Positions 1-9,700 of a stretch of DNA of 11,692 nucleotides are shown piece after piece. Under the pieces are notes generated by a model. It was not told the origin of the DNA and did no database searches. It saw only the letters and a program-made list of their open reading frames with translations. This DNA comes from JBAYJY01 sp041664945. GTDB lineage: Bacteria > UBP15 > UBA6099. Within the stretch, counting starts at the first letter, position 1; each line of letters begins with the position of its first letter. The translations under genes were made by a program, and so were the position numbers. Location: NCBI GenBank assembly GCA_041664945.1, contig JBAYJY010000146.1, positions 1-11,692 of the forward strand, read 5' to 3'.

Positions 1-96
1 CTTTTTCTTTTTCATAAGTGTTTTTTATTGCAGCCCATTTTATCAATATCATTTATTTACGTTTCATCATGCCTGCTCTTACAATCATACCTTCCA
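1..96. other. AT-rich 3' flank of the cyclase operon
   Basis: This stretch follows the cyclase stop codon on the minus strand. I see no GC-rich stem followed by a T tract in the minus-strand sense, so there is no recognisable intrinsic terminator and transcription may continue to the left. At the very edge the minus strand reads ATG AAA AAG AAA AAG (15 down to 1), which would encode MKKKK. That resembles the start of an exported protein, but no Shine-Dalgarno sequence lies just upstream and only five codons are visible, so I do not call a gene. Confidence 0.4.
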
Positions 97-1878
97 TTAT
101 TTCAACGAGATTAGTTCGAATATTTCGACTTCCTGAGTTTTTCCTTTTACCGGCACATACCCGATTTTTTTCACCACAACTTGTTCCTTGATTTTCGCGT
201 AGGCGCTTTCGCTGATGATAATCGGGCAGTGATATTCCTTTGTCAGTCCCTCGATGCGGGAGGCGAGATTCACGTTGTCGCCTATGACAGTGTATTCGAG
301 GCGCCGGATATCGCCGATGTTTCCGGCGATTACTTCGCCGGTGTTCACGCCGACGCCGATTTCGAGCGTTTCTTTTCCTTGTTTCGCCCACTGTTCGTTG
401 AGGATTTTTAGCCGCTCATGCATTTCGAGCGCTGTTTTCGCCGCGCGCAGGGGATCGTCGTCGTGCGCTATGGGCGAGCCGAACACCGCCATGACAGCGT
501 CGCCGATGAATTTGTCCAACGTCCCTTCGTATTTGAAAATGATGTCCACCATTGCCGAGAGGTATTCGTTGAGATGCGCGAGCACCTGTTCAGGCGGCCG
601 TCCCTCGGCGAATGTCGTGAACCCGCGTATGTCGGAGAAAAGGACTGTTACTTCCTGATTCTTTCCGCCGGGCGTAATACGTGACGGATTCTTAAGAATC
701 TCCTCAGCAACCTGTTTAGTGACGTAGCGGCTGAAAGTGTCTTTCACAAAATCGCGTTCCTTCAGGCCTGATATCATCTGGTTGAACGATTCGTAAAGAA
801 GCCGCATTTCCTCGCCGCCTGACTGATAGACGGCATTTGATTCGAGATCGCCGCTTCCGACCTTCAGAGCGGTTTCCGAAAGCGAAACCACGGGCGCTGA
901 GATTCGGCGCGCGATGACGACTGACAGCGTCAGCGCTATGCCGACAAGCAGAAATACTATGAGAGCAAGTTGCAAGCCTGAAATGAGCGTGCGCTGCTTC
1001 TGCGCCCGCAATGAATATCCGATCCTGATGCCGCCGATCCGCTGCCCGCCGCTGAACATTCCCATGGCGACATCCATTATTTCATCGCCGCCTCGTTCAA
1101 CGTATTGAATCATGATAGGGCTGAAAGGCCCGGTGTTTTCAGCTTTCAGCGCCACGCTGTCCGTCAGGCGGATGAATTTCTTTTTGCTGTCGGGGTGAAA
1201 AAGCGTCTGGAAATCGCCGTCCGTTACGATGACGTATCTGATGTTCGTATCCCCGCCGGCCATGTCGGCTGCGAGACGGTCTATTCCCGCAAAAGAAAAA
1301 TTACTGATCATGCCCTCGACATTTGAGGATATGTAGCGTTCGAGACCGATAACTTTGCGAAATCGTTCCGCCGCCGTCGCGTCCATTTCATAGAATCCCA
1401 GGCGAATATAGCCTAAGTCGCGCCTGTCCGGGCTGAGATAGAACATTGTTTCGAGATAACCGGCTCCGCGCCTCTGGCCTTCAATCCTGTAGACGCGCAT
1501 TACGTTTGTCGAATAAGCGGAAAGTTCCTTTTTGTAGGGGAATCCCGGGCATTTGCCTTTGCCGGAAGAAGAAATGATTACTTTGTCGGCGCTCGCGATG
1601 CAGATGTAAGCGACGTCCGGATTCTGCTCGACAAATCTGTCTAAATATGGCGCGATCCTGCCCGTGTCGCCGGGAAGAATATAATCGCGGATGGTCTTTT
1701 CGAGCGCAGTGGAAAGTTTAATTTTACAGTCAGTTGATTCGATTGAATACAGACGGTCGACGCGCCGCGCCTGCAACAGGAGCGTAATGCATGAAAAAGC
1801 GAGGATAGAAACAGCGACAAGAGTCGCGAGCCTGAATCCCATTTTCTTATACCAGGCTATCTCGCGCGGTTTGCTCAT
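97..1878 (-). CDS. Membrane class III adenylate cyclase with periplasmic Cache-like sensor and HAMP domain
   Basis: Predicted to convert ATP to cAMP in response to a periplasmic signal (593 aa from this start). Visible order: short cytoplasmic N-terminus; TM1 about residues 15-36; periplasmic region about 37-298 with two Cache/PAS-like strand patterns (YICIASADKV and YVIVTDGDFQTLFHPD); TM2 about 299-322; HAMP about 318-375; cyclase domain about 407-590. Metal-binding Asp are D416 (FSDIRGFT) and D460 (KFIGDAVMAVFG). K456 is the adenine-specifying Lys, T530 (EYTVIGD) replaces the usual Asp as in class IIIb enzymes, and N537/R541 (NLASR) are the transition-state residues, so all catalytic positions look intact. 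I chose the ATG at 1878 because it forms an ATGA overlap with the upstream stop, implying translational coupling. An in-frame ATG at 1890 would add MHGR; neither start has a well-spaced ribosome site. Ligand unknown. Guanylate cyclase activity is less likely given Lys/Thr. Confidence 0.93.
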   Translation of the reverse strand: MSKPREIAWYKKMGFRLATLVAVSILAFSCITLLLQARRVDRLYSIESTDCKIKLSTALEKTIRDYILPGDTGRIAPYLDRFVEQNPDVAYICIASADKVIISSSGKGKCPGFPYKKELSAYSTNVMRVYRIEGQRRGAGYLETMFYLSPDRRDLGYIRLGFYEMDATAAERFRKVIGLERYISSNVEGMISNFSFAGIDRLAADMAGGDTNIRYVIVTDGDFQTLFHPDSKKKFIRLTDSVALKAENTGPFSPIMIQYVERGGDEIMDVAMGMFSGGQRIGGIRIGYSLRAQKQRTLISGLQLALIVFLLVGIALTLSVVIARRISAPVVSLSETALKVGSGDLESNAVYQSGGEEMRLLYESFNQMISGLKERDFVKDTFSRYVTKQVAEEILKNPSRITPGGKNQEVTVLFSDIRGFTTFAEGRPPEQVLAHLNEYLSAMVDIIFKYEGTLDKFIGDAVMAVFGSPIAHDDDPLRAAKTALEMHERLKILNEQWAKQGKETLEIGVGVNTGEVIAGNIGDIRRLEYTVIGDNVNLASRIEGLTKEYHCPIIISESAYAKIKEQVVVKKIGYVPVKGKTQEVEIFELISLK

Positions 1879-2954
1879 TCTCCCATGCATTTATCCATAC
1901 AGCTTTCCTTGTTTTTATCGCCTTTACATTCTTTCTTGCACTGGTCGTAAGTTTTCTTTTCCTTTTTCAGCGCCTGTCCGAATGGCAGTTTCTCCATCTT
2001 CGCAGTCAGTTGTTTCGATTCTTTGAGCCATCCTTTTTTCGCGGACTCCTTATACAATAAATCAACGCTTTCCATGAGTTTCATGTCCGGATCGACAAAA
2101 CGAATCTTTAAACCGACAACCAACGTGCGCAGCTCCTTTAATTTCGGATTTTTATGAATGTTTTTCAGATAATCTTTCAATTTGGCCACATCGGCGCCGT
2201 CCAACCCTTTTTTCATAAAAATGCCGACTGCCGGATACTCGTCTGTGCAGGCCACAGTTTTGATCGTCTTTGCCTGAGGCAGGTTTGCGCCGTAAAACTT
2301 GTAGTTCCAGTCGCCTTCCACAACAGCGTCAACTTTGCCGAGAATCAGCGCCTGAAAGTTGGACCCTTCGAACGGGATGCTGTAGATGTCGCCGAAAAAG
2401 TTTTCGATAGGCATGTCGATGCCATTATCGAATAGCAGCTTTCTGATCGCCATGTGGGCCGTCGTATATGTTCCGCCGCCGTATAAATTCACCGTTGCGC
2501 CGCGAAGGCTTTTGACATCTTTGTAATCCTTAGTTGAGTATATGCATATCCGCATGCCGGGCGAACCGAGCAGACTGGCTATAACCATGGGCTGCCAATC
2601 CATATTGTATTCTTCAAGCAACACAACATGTTCGATTCCCATAAACGCGAAGTCTGGTTTGTTCTTTCGAATGCTCTCTACATAGGATCCGGCGCCCGGA
2701 TTTACGACAACCGCATGAATGCCCGTCTTTTTGTACAAATCATCGACAAGGCCATCCAGAATTTTCGACAGGCCGACGTTGTCCGCTTTCCCGAATCTGT
2801 CAGTCGTAATCGATATAAACGAATAGGCGTGCAGCGCTTTCGCGCCTTTGCCGCCGCTCTGAGCGAGGACGGACTGAGCGGCCATGCAAATCACTAACGC
2901 TGCAACGGCCAGTATGGAATGCGGCTTTATATAAACATGCGGTTTCAACTTCAT
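1875..2954 (-). CDS. Periplasmic solute-binding protein, PhnD/TAXI-like, with twin CX3C C-terminal tail
   Basis: Secreted binding protein of 359 aa. Residues 1-31 form a Sec signal peptide (basic KLKPHVYIKPH, hydrophobic core, cleavage likely after SVLA). The body (about 41-310) has the two-lobe type 2 binding-protein pattern: an early DFAFMGIEHVVLLEE segment, then a GSPGMRICIYSTKDYKDVKSL-type segment, an NLYGGGTYTTAHMAIRKLL loop/helix, and NFQALILGKVDAVVEGDW. These resemble phosphonate/phosphate-type PhnD proteins (Phosphonate-bd) and also TAXI proteins, and I cannot separate the two by eye; the substrate is not predictable. Residues 311-359 are a Lys-rich tail with C339, C343, C352 and C356 (CX3C-X8-CX3C), absent from ordinary members. 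It is first in an operon, overlapping the cyclase by ATGA, and no transporter membrane subunit is nearby, so a sensory partner role is plausible. The start has GGAG seven bases upstream and a good promoter. Confidence 0.85.
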   Translation of the reverse strand: MKLKPHVYIKPHSILAVAALVICMAAQSVLAQSGGKGAKALHAYSFISITTDRFGKADNVGLSKILDGLVDDLYKKTGIHAVVVNPGAGSYVESIRKNKPDFAFMGIEHVVLLEEYNMDWQPMVIASLLGSPGMRICIYSTKDYKDVKSLRGATVNLYGGGTYTTAHMAIRKLLFDNGIDMPIENFFGDIYSIPFEGSNFQALILGKVDAVVEGDWNYKFYGANLPQAKTIKTVACTDEYPAVGIFMKKGLDGADVAKLKDYLKNIHKNPKLKELRTLVVGLKIRFVDPDMKLMESVDLLYKESAKKGWLKESKQLTAKMEKLPFGQALKKEKKTYDQCKKECKGDKNKESCMDKCMGE

Positions 2955-2961
2955 TATATCG

Positions 2962-2965
2962 CTCC
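2962..2965 (-). promoter_or_regulatory. Ribosome binding site of the solute-binding protein gene
   Basis: GGAG on the minus strand, seven bases before the ATG at 2954. It fixes the start that gives a complete signal peptide. Confidence 0.7.
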
Positions 2966-2997
2966 GGAACCTGTTGTATCTGCATAGTCGTCGACTG

Positions 2998-3035
2998 ATT
3001 GAATTATTATATCAATAACGACGATGCGATTCAAT
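2998..3035. repeat. Inverted repeat ATTGAAT / ATTCAAT around the operon promoter
   Basis: Perfect 7-base inverted arms (2998-3004 and 3029-3035) separated by 24 bases. One arm covers the -35 box and the other the expected transcription start of the minus-strand promoter. It could be a pair of operator half-sites. In AT-rich DNA the match could also be chance. Confidence 0.35.
3006..3034 (-). promoter_or_regulatory. Sigma70-type promoter of the binding-protein/cyclase operon
   Basis: On the minus strand a perfect -10 TATAAT (3011 to 3006) lies 17 bases from a -35 TTGAAT (3034 to 3029, four of six matching TTGACA). The start of transcription is expected near 2999, giving a leader of about 45 bases. 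The -35 hexamer coincides with one copy of the repeated ATTCAA element, so a protein bound there would probably repress this promoter. Confidence 0.65.
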
Positions 3036-3154
3036 TAAAAGGCGGAGAGTTGTGAAATATAATTTTGGAAAGAACGTCATTCCAATCTTTACGCGCCGTC
3101 AATAGTAACAAGATGTTGGAAACTCGCATGTTAGTTGTCGATGTCGATTCAAAA
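3022..3154 (+). repeat. Two near-identical CGATG(T)CGATTCAA elements in the divergent promoter region
   Basis: CGATGCGATTCAA at 3022-3034 and CGATGTCGATTCAA at 3139-3152 differ only by one inserted T. The first overlaps the minus-strand -35 box. The second lies some 45-57 bases upstream of the expected glucan-synthase transcription start and forms a bulged inverted repeat with TGAATTCG at 3156-3163. This placement suits one regulator acting on both genes, but the binding protein is unknown. Confidence 0.45.
3065..3085. other. Small hairpin TTGGAA-N9-TTCCAA in the intergenic region
   Basis: Perfect 6-base inverted arms (3065-3070, 3080-3085) with a 9-base loop. It is too AT-rich and lacks a proper T tract, so it is not a convincing terminator. 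It lies outside both predicted transcripts and could be another operator-like palindrome or chance. Confidence 0.25.
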
Positions 3155-3183
3155 CTGAATTCGTGTAAATGCATTCTTTTATG

Positions 3184-3189
3184 TATAAT
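3184..3189 (+). promoter_or_regulatory. -10 element of the glucan synthase promoter
   Basis: Perfect TATAAT with a predicted start near 3196 and a leader of about 50 bases to the ATG at 3247. At 16-18 base spacing only poor -35 candidates exist (TTCGTG, TCGTGT), which would fit an activator-dependent promoter. The box sits inside the alternative upstream start region (ATG at 3169 and 3181), so a transcript from here would exclude those starts. Confidence 0.5.
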
Positions 3190-3237
3190 GAAATAAGACA
3201 AGCAGAACGCGATTACATATACGTTAATATTGCTGTT

Positions 3238-3241
3238 GAGG
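3238..3241 (+). promoter_or_regulatory. Ribosome binding site deciding the glucan synthase start
   Basis: GAGG five bases before ATG 3247. The in-frame upstream ATGs at 3169 and 3181 have no comparable site, so 3247 is preferred. Confidence 0.6.
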
Positions 3242-3246
3242 CGCTG

Positions 3247-3771
3247 ATGAGCGATACAGGTATTATCCTTGGATTCTATATTGTACAGAAAGACGCTACA
3301 GAAGCGCTCCGGAGGTTACGCCATAACCGTTTCCGCCGAACCGCTCTAATCTCTAAATCCGTTGACGGCCGTTTCCATAAGGTTGCCATATCGCCGTTAT
3401 TCTGGATTGCCTGGGGTTCGGTCCTTGGCTTCGCGCTTGGAATACCGATAGCAGTTTTGATTTTTGGAACCGCCACAGCGCTGATTCAGTTAGCCGGGGT
3501 TCTTACTGTGGTTATCTCGGCTGCCGCTGGGTCAATGGCTACTTTGCTCGCGGCCAGAGTGTTCCGGGTATACATTGACAGTGACTTGGTGAAAATATAC
3601 TTAGGGCGGCTGGTTGCCGGAGAGACGGTCATAATCGTGCAGGCGCCGTCTGTGGCTCTGGAGCGGGCGCTCAACCTTCTGCGCGGCGCGGGTCAGGCAC
3701 AACCCGCGATCTTTGTTTTTCACCCCGATCGAAAAACAGATGCTGCGCCCGTTCCGGCCAAGGCCAAGAAC
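3247..3771 (+). other. N-terminal membrane extension of the glucan synthase
   Basis: Residues 1-175. Soluble segment 1-48 (GFYIVQKDATEALRRLRH), a Gly/Ala-rich membrane hairpin about 51-104, then a soluble segment 105-175 with GETVIIVQAP followed by a helix and AIFVFHP. The strand-helix halves on each side of a glycine-rich hairpin resemble DUF1269/YflT-type membrane stress proteins (inference from pattern only). The normal family sequence begins at about residue 180 (AQLSAQARLLAGYH), so this looks like an added domain, perhaps for regulation or membrane placement. Confidence 0.5.
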
Positions 3772-6700
3772 ATGACTGCGGCCCAATTGTCGGCCCAGGC
3801 GCGTCTGCTCGCCGGATATCATAACGTTCAGCCGTATATAGGACACAAGCCACCGCTCCTCGATCAAGTGGATTCCTGCCTTGCGGAGATTGATCAGTGC
3901 CGGCGGGAACTCGACGAGGCATCGCGACTCGAACAGCGCAATTCGCCTTCCGCCGAATGGATTCTCGACAACTTTCACCTCATAAAAGCGAACGCCGACG
4001 ACGTGCGTCTTAATCTGCCCAAAAAATTCTATCGCGAACTTCCAATCCTGATCGCTGAACCGTTGAAGGGCATGCCGCGCATTTACGGAATTGCGTCTGA
4101 CCTGATTTCCCATACGGATGGCCAACTGGATCGCCATATAATATCAAATCACCTCAACAATTATCAGGAGATCGAATCCTTGACGATGGGTGAGTTGTGG
4201 GCCGCGCCCCTGATGCTGCGAATCGCTCTTATAGCCCAAATCAGGCGGTTGACAGGCCAGATGATCAAGTGGTTGCGGGATCGCGAGTCCGCCGACTTCT
4301 GGGCCAACCGCCTGCAGGCCGCTTCACGACGCGATCCTGAGCGCCTCTTTTCCTTCCTATCCGATTTGGCGAGTGAACAACCTGAGCCGAGCGAGCATTT
4401 TGCGTTTCATCTGACAAGCCGCCTCTTCGGCGAAAGCGACGTTCTACTTCATGTGAAGAGTTGGCTGGAGCGGAAGCCAACCAGCAACTTTGTTGACGGA
4501 ACCGTTCGTGAGCAGGCTCGTCAGGCTGCTCACCACGCTTCAATCGGCAATGCGATTACCAGCCTTCGCCAACTGTCGCTTCTCGACTGGAGGGAAGTTT
4601 TTGAAGAGCAGAACGCGGTTGAGAAGATTCTTCATGCAGACCCGGCCGGCATCTACCTCCGCATGGATTTCGCGACAAGAGACAGATATCGCCACGCTGT
4701 TGAAGAGCTTGCCCGCGGCAGCGGTGTTTCCGAGCAGGACGTAGCTTCGGCCGCGGTCGCCATGGCATCCGCCGACAACCCGGAGCGCGATCAGCGGCTG
4801 GACCACGTCGGCTACTATCTGATTGACAAGGGCCGTCCCCGATTAGCCTCGCAATTGTCATGCCGCGAAACCCGGCGGCGCCGGACGATCCAGTGGGTCT
4901 ATCGAAACCACACTATTATTTATATCGCATCTATTCTCATACTGACCGCTTCCGCCGTCGCCGCTCTGTTCTCAGTGGGCCTAATAGCCGGAGAACATGC
5001 GGTTCTGATAGCCGCAGCGGCAGTTCTCGGCGCGCTTCCGGCCAGTCAGATTGCCGTTCAGACGGTTAATTACCTTGTAACACGGCTTCTTCCTCCGCGC
5101 CTTCTCCCAAAGATGTCTTTCGAGAAGGAAGGTATCCCCGACGAATTCCGCACGCTTGTTGTTGTGCCTATGATGCTCACCAATCTCCCCACAGTGCGTG
5201 AAGAGATTGAAAAACTCGAGGTCCGTTACCTCGCCAATCCGGATGCAAACCTTCTGTTCAGCTTGTTCAGCGACTACACCGGCGCCGATACGGTCCATGC
5301 GGTAGGCGACGCCGAGCTTCTGACGGCTGCCGTTGATGGAATACAGGCGTTGAACGAGCGTTACGGCGCCGACCGTTTTCTTCTGTTTCACCGCGACCGC
5401 GTGTGGACGGAGTCGGAACAATCCTTTATCGGATGGGAACGCAAACGGGGAAAACTGGAAATTCTAAACAGGCTGCTGAACGGAGAGGCGCTTCCCGACG
5501 GTCAGGAAATTGTTCACGTAGGAGACCCCGATCTTCTGAGCAACGTCCGTTTCGTCATAACACTCGACAGCGACACCCAGTTGCTGAGAGACACCGCGCG
5601 GCGCATGATCGAAACGATGGCCCATCCGCTGAACAGGCCTCCTTTCGACCCTGCCGAAGGGACCGGTTCGCGCGCTTATACCATCATCCAGCCGCGCGTC
5701 AGTTCAAGCCTTCCAAGCGCAACGGCAACCGCGTTCAGCAGGCTTTTCACGGACCCTGTCGGAACCGACCCGTACACCAGAGCGGTTTCAGATGTATATC
5801 AGGACATCTCGGGCGAGGGGTCCTATATCGGCAAGGGAATCTACGATCCCCGCACATTTCACCATGTCCTGAAGAACAGGTTTCCGGAGCAGACAATTTT
5901 AAGCCACGATCTGATTGAAGGCGCGCATCTGCGAGTCGGATATGTCAGCGACATCGAGTTGTTCGACGAGTTTCCCGGCGACTATTTCTCGTATGCCAAA
6001 AGAGAACACCGATGGATCAGGGGCGACTGGCAGATTGCGGATTGGTGCATGCCTCGCGTACCGTCCGGCGACGGGAAACGAGCGCCCAACCCGTTGAGCG
6101 CGTTGAACCGCTGGAAGATAGGCGATAACCTCCGCCGCAGCGTTGTTCCGGCCGTGACGATTGTGTTTCTCGTAGCGTCGTGGTTGATTTCTTCGGCATT
6201 GGGAGCGGCGGCAAGCCTTCTGGCAGGCCTTCTCGCATTCTTTCCGGTGTTTTTGGGACTTGTCACTCTTGTCACCAGCAAGCGCGGTTCGGAATCCGCA
6301 TCGCTGAGGATACTGGGTCACAACACATTGCGTTGTTTCGTCGAACTGATATTTCTGCCGCACCGGGCCGTTGTGGCGACAGACGCGATACTAAAAGTGT
6401 TCTACAGGCGGATGGTCAGCCACCGCAAATTTCTCGAATGGGCCACGGCGCAGGCGGTTCAGCAGAAAGCGTCAGGCCGGCTTCGTCCGCTTCTTATTCA
6501 ATTGGGCGCAGTCAGTTTGTTGTCCATAGCGGCAATTATTGCAATATGGCAACTGCATCCAGGTAATCTCCTGTACGCGATACCTTTCCTTTTACTCTGG
6601 ATAGCCGCCCCGATAGCAGGAATGCGCCTGAGCGCTCCGCGGCAACACAGAAAGCAACAGAAGCTTTCGCCGAAAGATGAAGAAATGCTGAGAAATACGG

Positions 6701-9700
6701 CCCGGCGCACCTGGCGTTATTTTGCCGAATTTGTCGGACCGGACAGCGCGTGGCTGCCGCCGGACAACTATCAGATTTCATTCGGAAATAATCTCGCAAT
6801 GCGCACAAGTCCCACCAACATAGGCCTTAGCCTGCTCGGCGATCTGGGCGCTCACGATTTCGGCTTTCTGACTTGCGACGAGGTCATGGAACGCGCAACA
6901 GGAAGTTTCTCCACCCTTAAACAACTTGAAAAATATAACGGACACCTTCTCAACTGGTACGATCTGAAGACGCTCGCGCCGCTCGAACCAAGGTATGTGT
7001 CGACAGTTGACAGCGGCAACCTGCTTGGCTGTCTATGGACGCTCGACGCAGGCATACAGGAGATTCTTGATAAACCTGTAATCGGACCGCGAGCGCTTAA
7101 CGGTCTCCTTGATACGCTTCACGTTCTGTGTGAATCGCTTGAGAAGACCAAAATAATTGAAGAGTACATGGAAATCATAAAACTGCTCGAACATCAGTTC
7201 AGCGATCCTCCCGAAACTTTGTACGAACTCATAGGCCGAATCCGCATGGCGAGCGGTCCGGCCGGGATGCTCTTTCGGGCGCTGCGTGAACGCGATAGAT
7301 CAGATAATGAAGCGATTTACTGGTCGGGACAGATTGAATCGACGCTGACTTCGTGGAGTATATTAATTGATCGATATCTGCCATGGGTGGAAATCCTTGC
7401 TGATGAGCCACACGAGACGCCGGTTATGCCTGGGGATTATGCTATCATGGACCGCCGGGATGCTTTGAAAAACGCGCCGTCAATGCGGCAGCTCGCCTCT
7501 GGCGAAGTATCTCTCTTGAATAAAGTGTTGAGCTCCGAAAATGATATTAACGGACAGGAACCCGCCGAATGGAATCGGCGAATCGGCGACGCATTCGCGC
7601 GCGCTAAATGGATGGCCGCGGAAATGCTCGACCGGGCCGTGGGACTATTGGATTCCATCCATGAGTTGTCGGATGGCATGAACATGCGGTTCCTCTACGA
7701 TGAAGAACGGCGTCTATTTTCCATAGGGTTCAGCGTGAAGGAACAAAGGCTCGACACGTCGCACTACGATCTTCTTGCGAGTGAGGCCCGGATCGGAAGT
7801 CTCGTCGCAATCGCGCGGGGAGATGTGCCGTCCAAACACTGGATGGCAATGTCAAGGCCGTACGGCTCAATCGAAGGAAGGCGCGTGCTGCTGAGCTGGA
7901 CCGGAACGATGTTCGAATACCTCATGCCTCTGCTGCTTCAAAGGAATTATGACAACTCACTTCTCGACCAAGCCTGCCGCGAGGCGGTGCGCATGCAGAT
8001 CGAGTACGGCCGGCGGAGGGGAACGCCGTGGGGCGTTTCCGAATCGGCGTACAGCGACGTGGACTCGAACCACACATACCAGTATCAGGCATTCGGCGTG
8101 CCGGGGCTGGGGTTGAAACGCATCATAGGAGAAGACCTCGTGGTGGCTCCGTATGCCACGATGCTCGCGCTTGCTGTCGCGCCTCGCGAAGCGGCGCTCA
8201 ATCTCAAGCGCCTGTCACGCCTCGGACTCTATGGCGCGTTCGGGTTCTACGAGTCGCTCGATCTCTCACGCGAAAGAAGCCGCGAAGGCGAACGCGGCGT
8301 CATAGTGGAAGCTTATATGGCGCACCATCAGGCGATGAGTTTTCTTGCTATAGACAATCTTGTCAACGACAGGCCAATGCAACGGAGGTTTCACCGCGAC
8401 GCGCGGGTGCGGGCGAGTGAACCGCTTTTCTACGAGCGGGTTCCGGTTTCACCTCCGATCTACCAAGGTTCAGAACGGGACCAATTGTCTTCGCGCATGG
8501 CGCCGGAGGGGATCGCTCCGTCTGTAAGCGAATTCACCACTCCTCATTCAACTTATCCAAAAACACAGTTGCTTTCGAACGGGCGATACTCTCTCATGGT
8601 CACGAACGCCGGAGGCGGTTACAGCCGGTGGGGGAATTTCGACATCACGCGTTGGCGGGCCGATTCGACGCGCGATCCATGGGGCGTTTTCTGCTATATA
8701 CGCGACCTGCAGAGCCAGCGCGCGTGGAACAACGGCTTTCAGCCGATATGCGGCATCTTGGACAATTACGCAGTCAGCTTCAAACTCGATCACGCGGATA
8801 TCCGCCGTTCCGACGACGGCATCGAAACAGAAACGGAAATCATCGTGGCTCCGGAAGACGATGCGGAAATCCGCCATATCAGTCTTATCAACAGATCCGG
8901 CCGGAAACGCGAACTCGAAGTGACAAGCTACATTGAACTGGCTCTCGCTCCGCACAATGCCGACCTTCAGCACCAGGCTTTCAGCAAGATGTTCGTGCAT
9001 ACGGAAACGGAACCGCGGTTCGGCGCGCTCACGGCCCATCGCCGCACAAGTAGCCCGAATGAACAGCAGGTCTGGGCAGCCCACCTGATTTGCACGGAGG
9101 ACGCGCCTCAGGGCGAGATGGAATTCGAAACAGATCGCAAGCGTTTCATAGGACGCGGACGCACAACAGCCAATCCTGCGGCGCTTCGCGATGATCTCTC
9201 CAACACCCAGGGTTCGACGCTGGACCCGGTTTTCAGCCTGCGCAGGAAGATTACGCTCGAACCAGGCGGCCGTATGGATTTTTCTCTGGTTCTCTGCGCC
9301 GCGGAAACATACGACGAAATTGTTTCGCTTATCGAAAAGTACAGCCACCTTCATTCGGTGTCACGGGAACTCGATATGTCATGGAGCCATGCTCAACTCG
9401 AACTGCGCCACCTGCGCATTCAACCCGATGACGCCCGACGCTTTCAGGAGCTCGCAAACTCGATGCTCTATCCCAACCCCCAGCTTCGGTTATGGAGCGA
9501 ACTGCTGAAACAGAATAAACTGGGACAGCCGCGATTGTGGCCTTACGGAATATCAGGCGACCTGCCGATGGCTGTTGTCGTTATCGGCGAAGATATGGAT
9601 ATAGACCTTGTGAGACAGGTGTTGCAGGCCCACAGCTACTGGAGACTGCACGGGCTTGTTGCGGATCTATTGATCCTCAACGAGGAAGCCGCCAGTTACG

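Noticed and set aside
53..391. 112-codon minus-strand frame overlapping the cyclase 3' end
   Set aside because: Overlaps the conserved catalytic domain in another frame; very basic and without a signature.
97..2954. Reading the binding protein as part of a phosphonate ABC or TRAP transporter
   Set aside because: No permease, ATPase or TRAP membrane subunit is in the window; the only co-operonic gene is a cyclase.
3051..3066. TGTGA half-site suggestive of a CRP/cAMP site near -60 of the binding-protein promoter
   Set aside because: Only one half matches; the partner half is ATTTT instead of TCACA, so a CRP site cannot be claimed.
3061..3090. Intrinsic terminator at the TTGGAA/TTCCAA hairpin
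   Set aside because: Short AT-rich stem, no T tract, and it lies upstream of both divergent genes where no transcript should end.
3601..4137. 178-codon minus-strand frame near the synthase start
   Set aside because: Overlaps family-conserved sense sequence and has no domain of its own.
5403..5918. 171-codon plus-strand frame in the GT84 region
   Set aside because: Out of frame with the synthase and extremely Arg/Ser-rich; a frame shadow over the DxD region.
8548..9354. 268-codon open frame on the minus strand inside the glucan synthase
   Set aside because: It lies antisense to the intact, motif-rich GH94 region, has no recognisable domain and is typical of shadow frames in GC-rich coding DNA.
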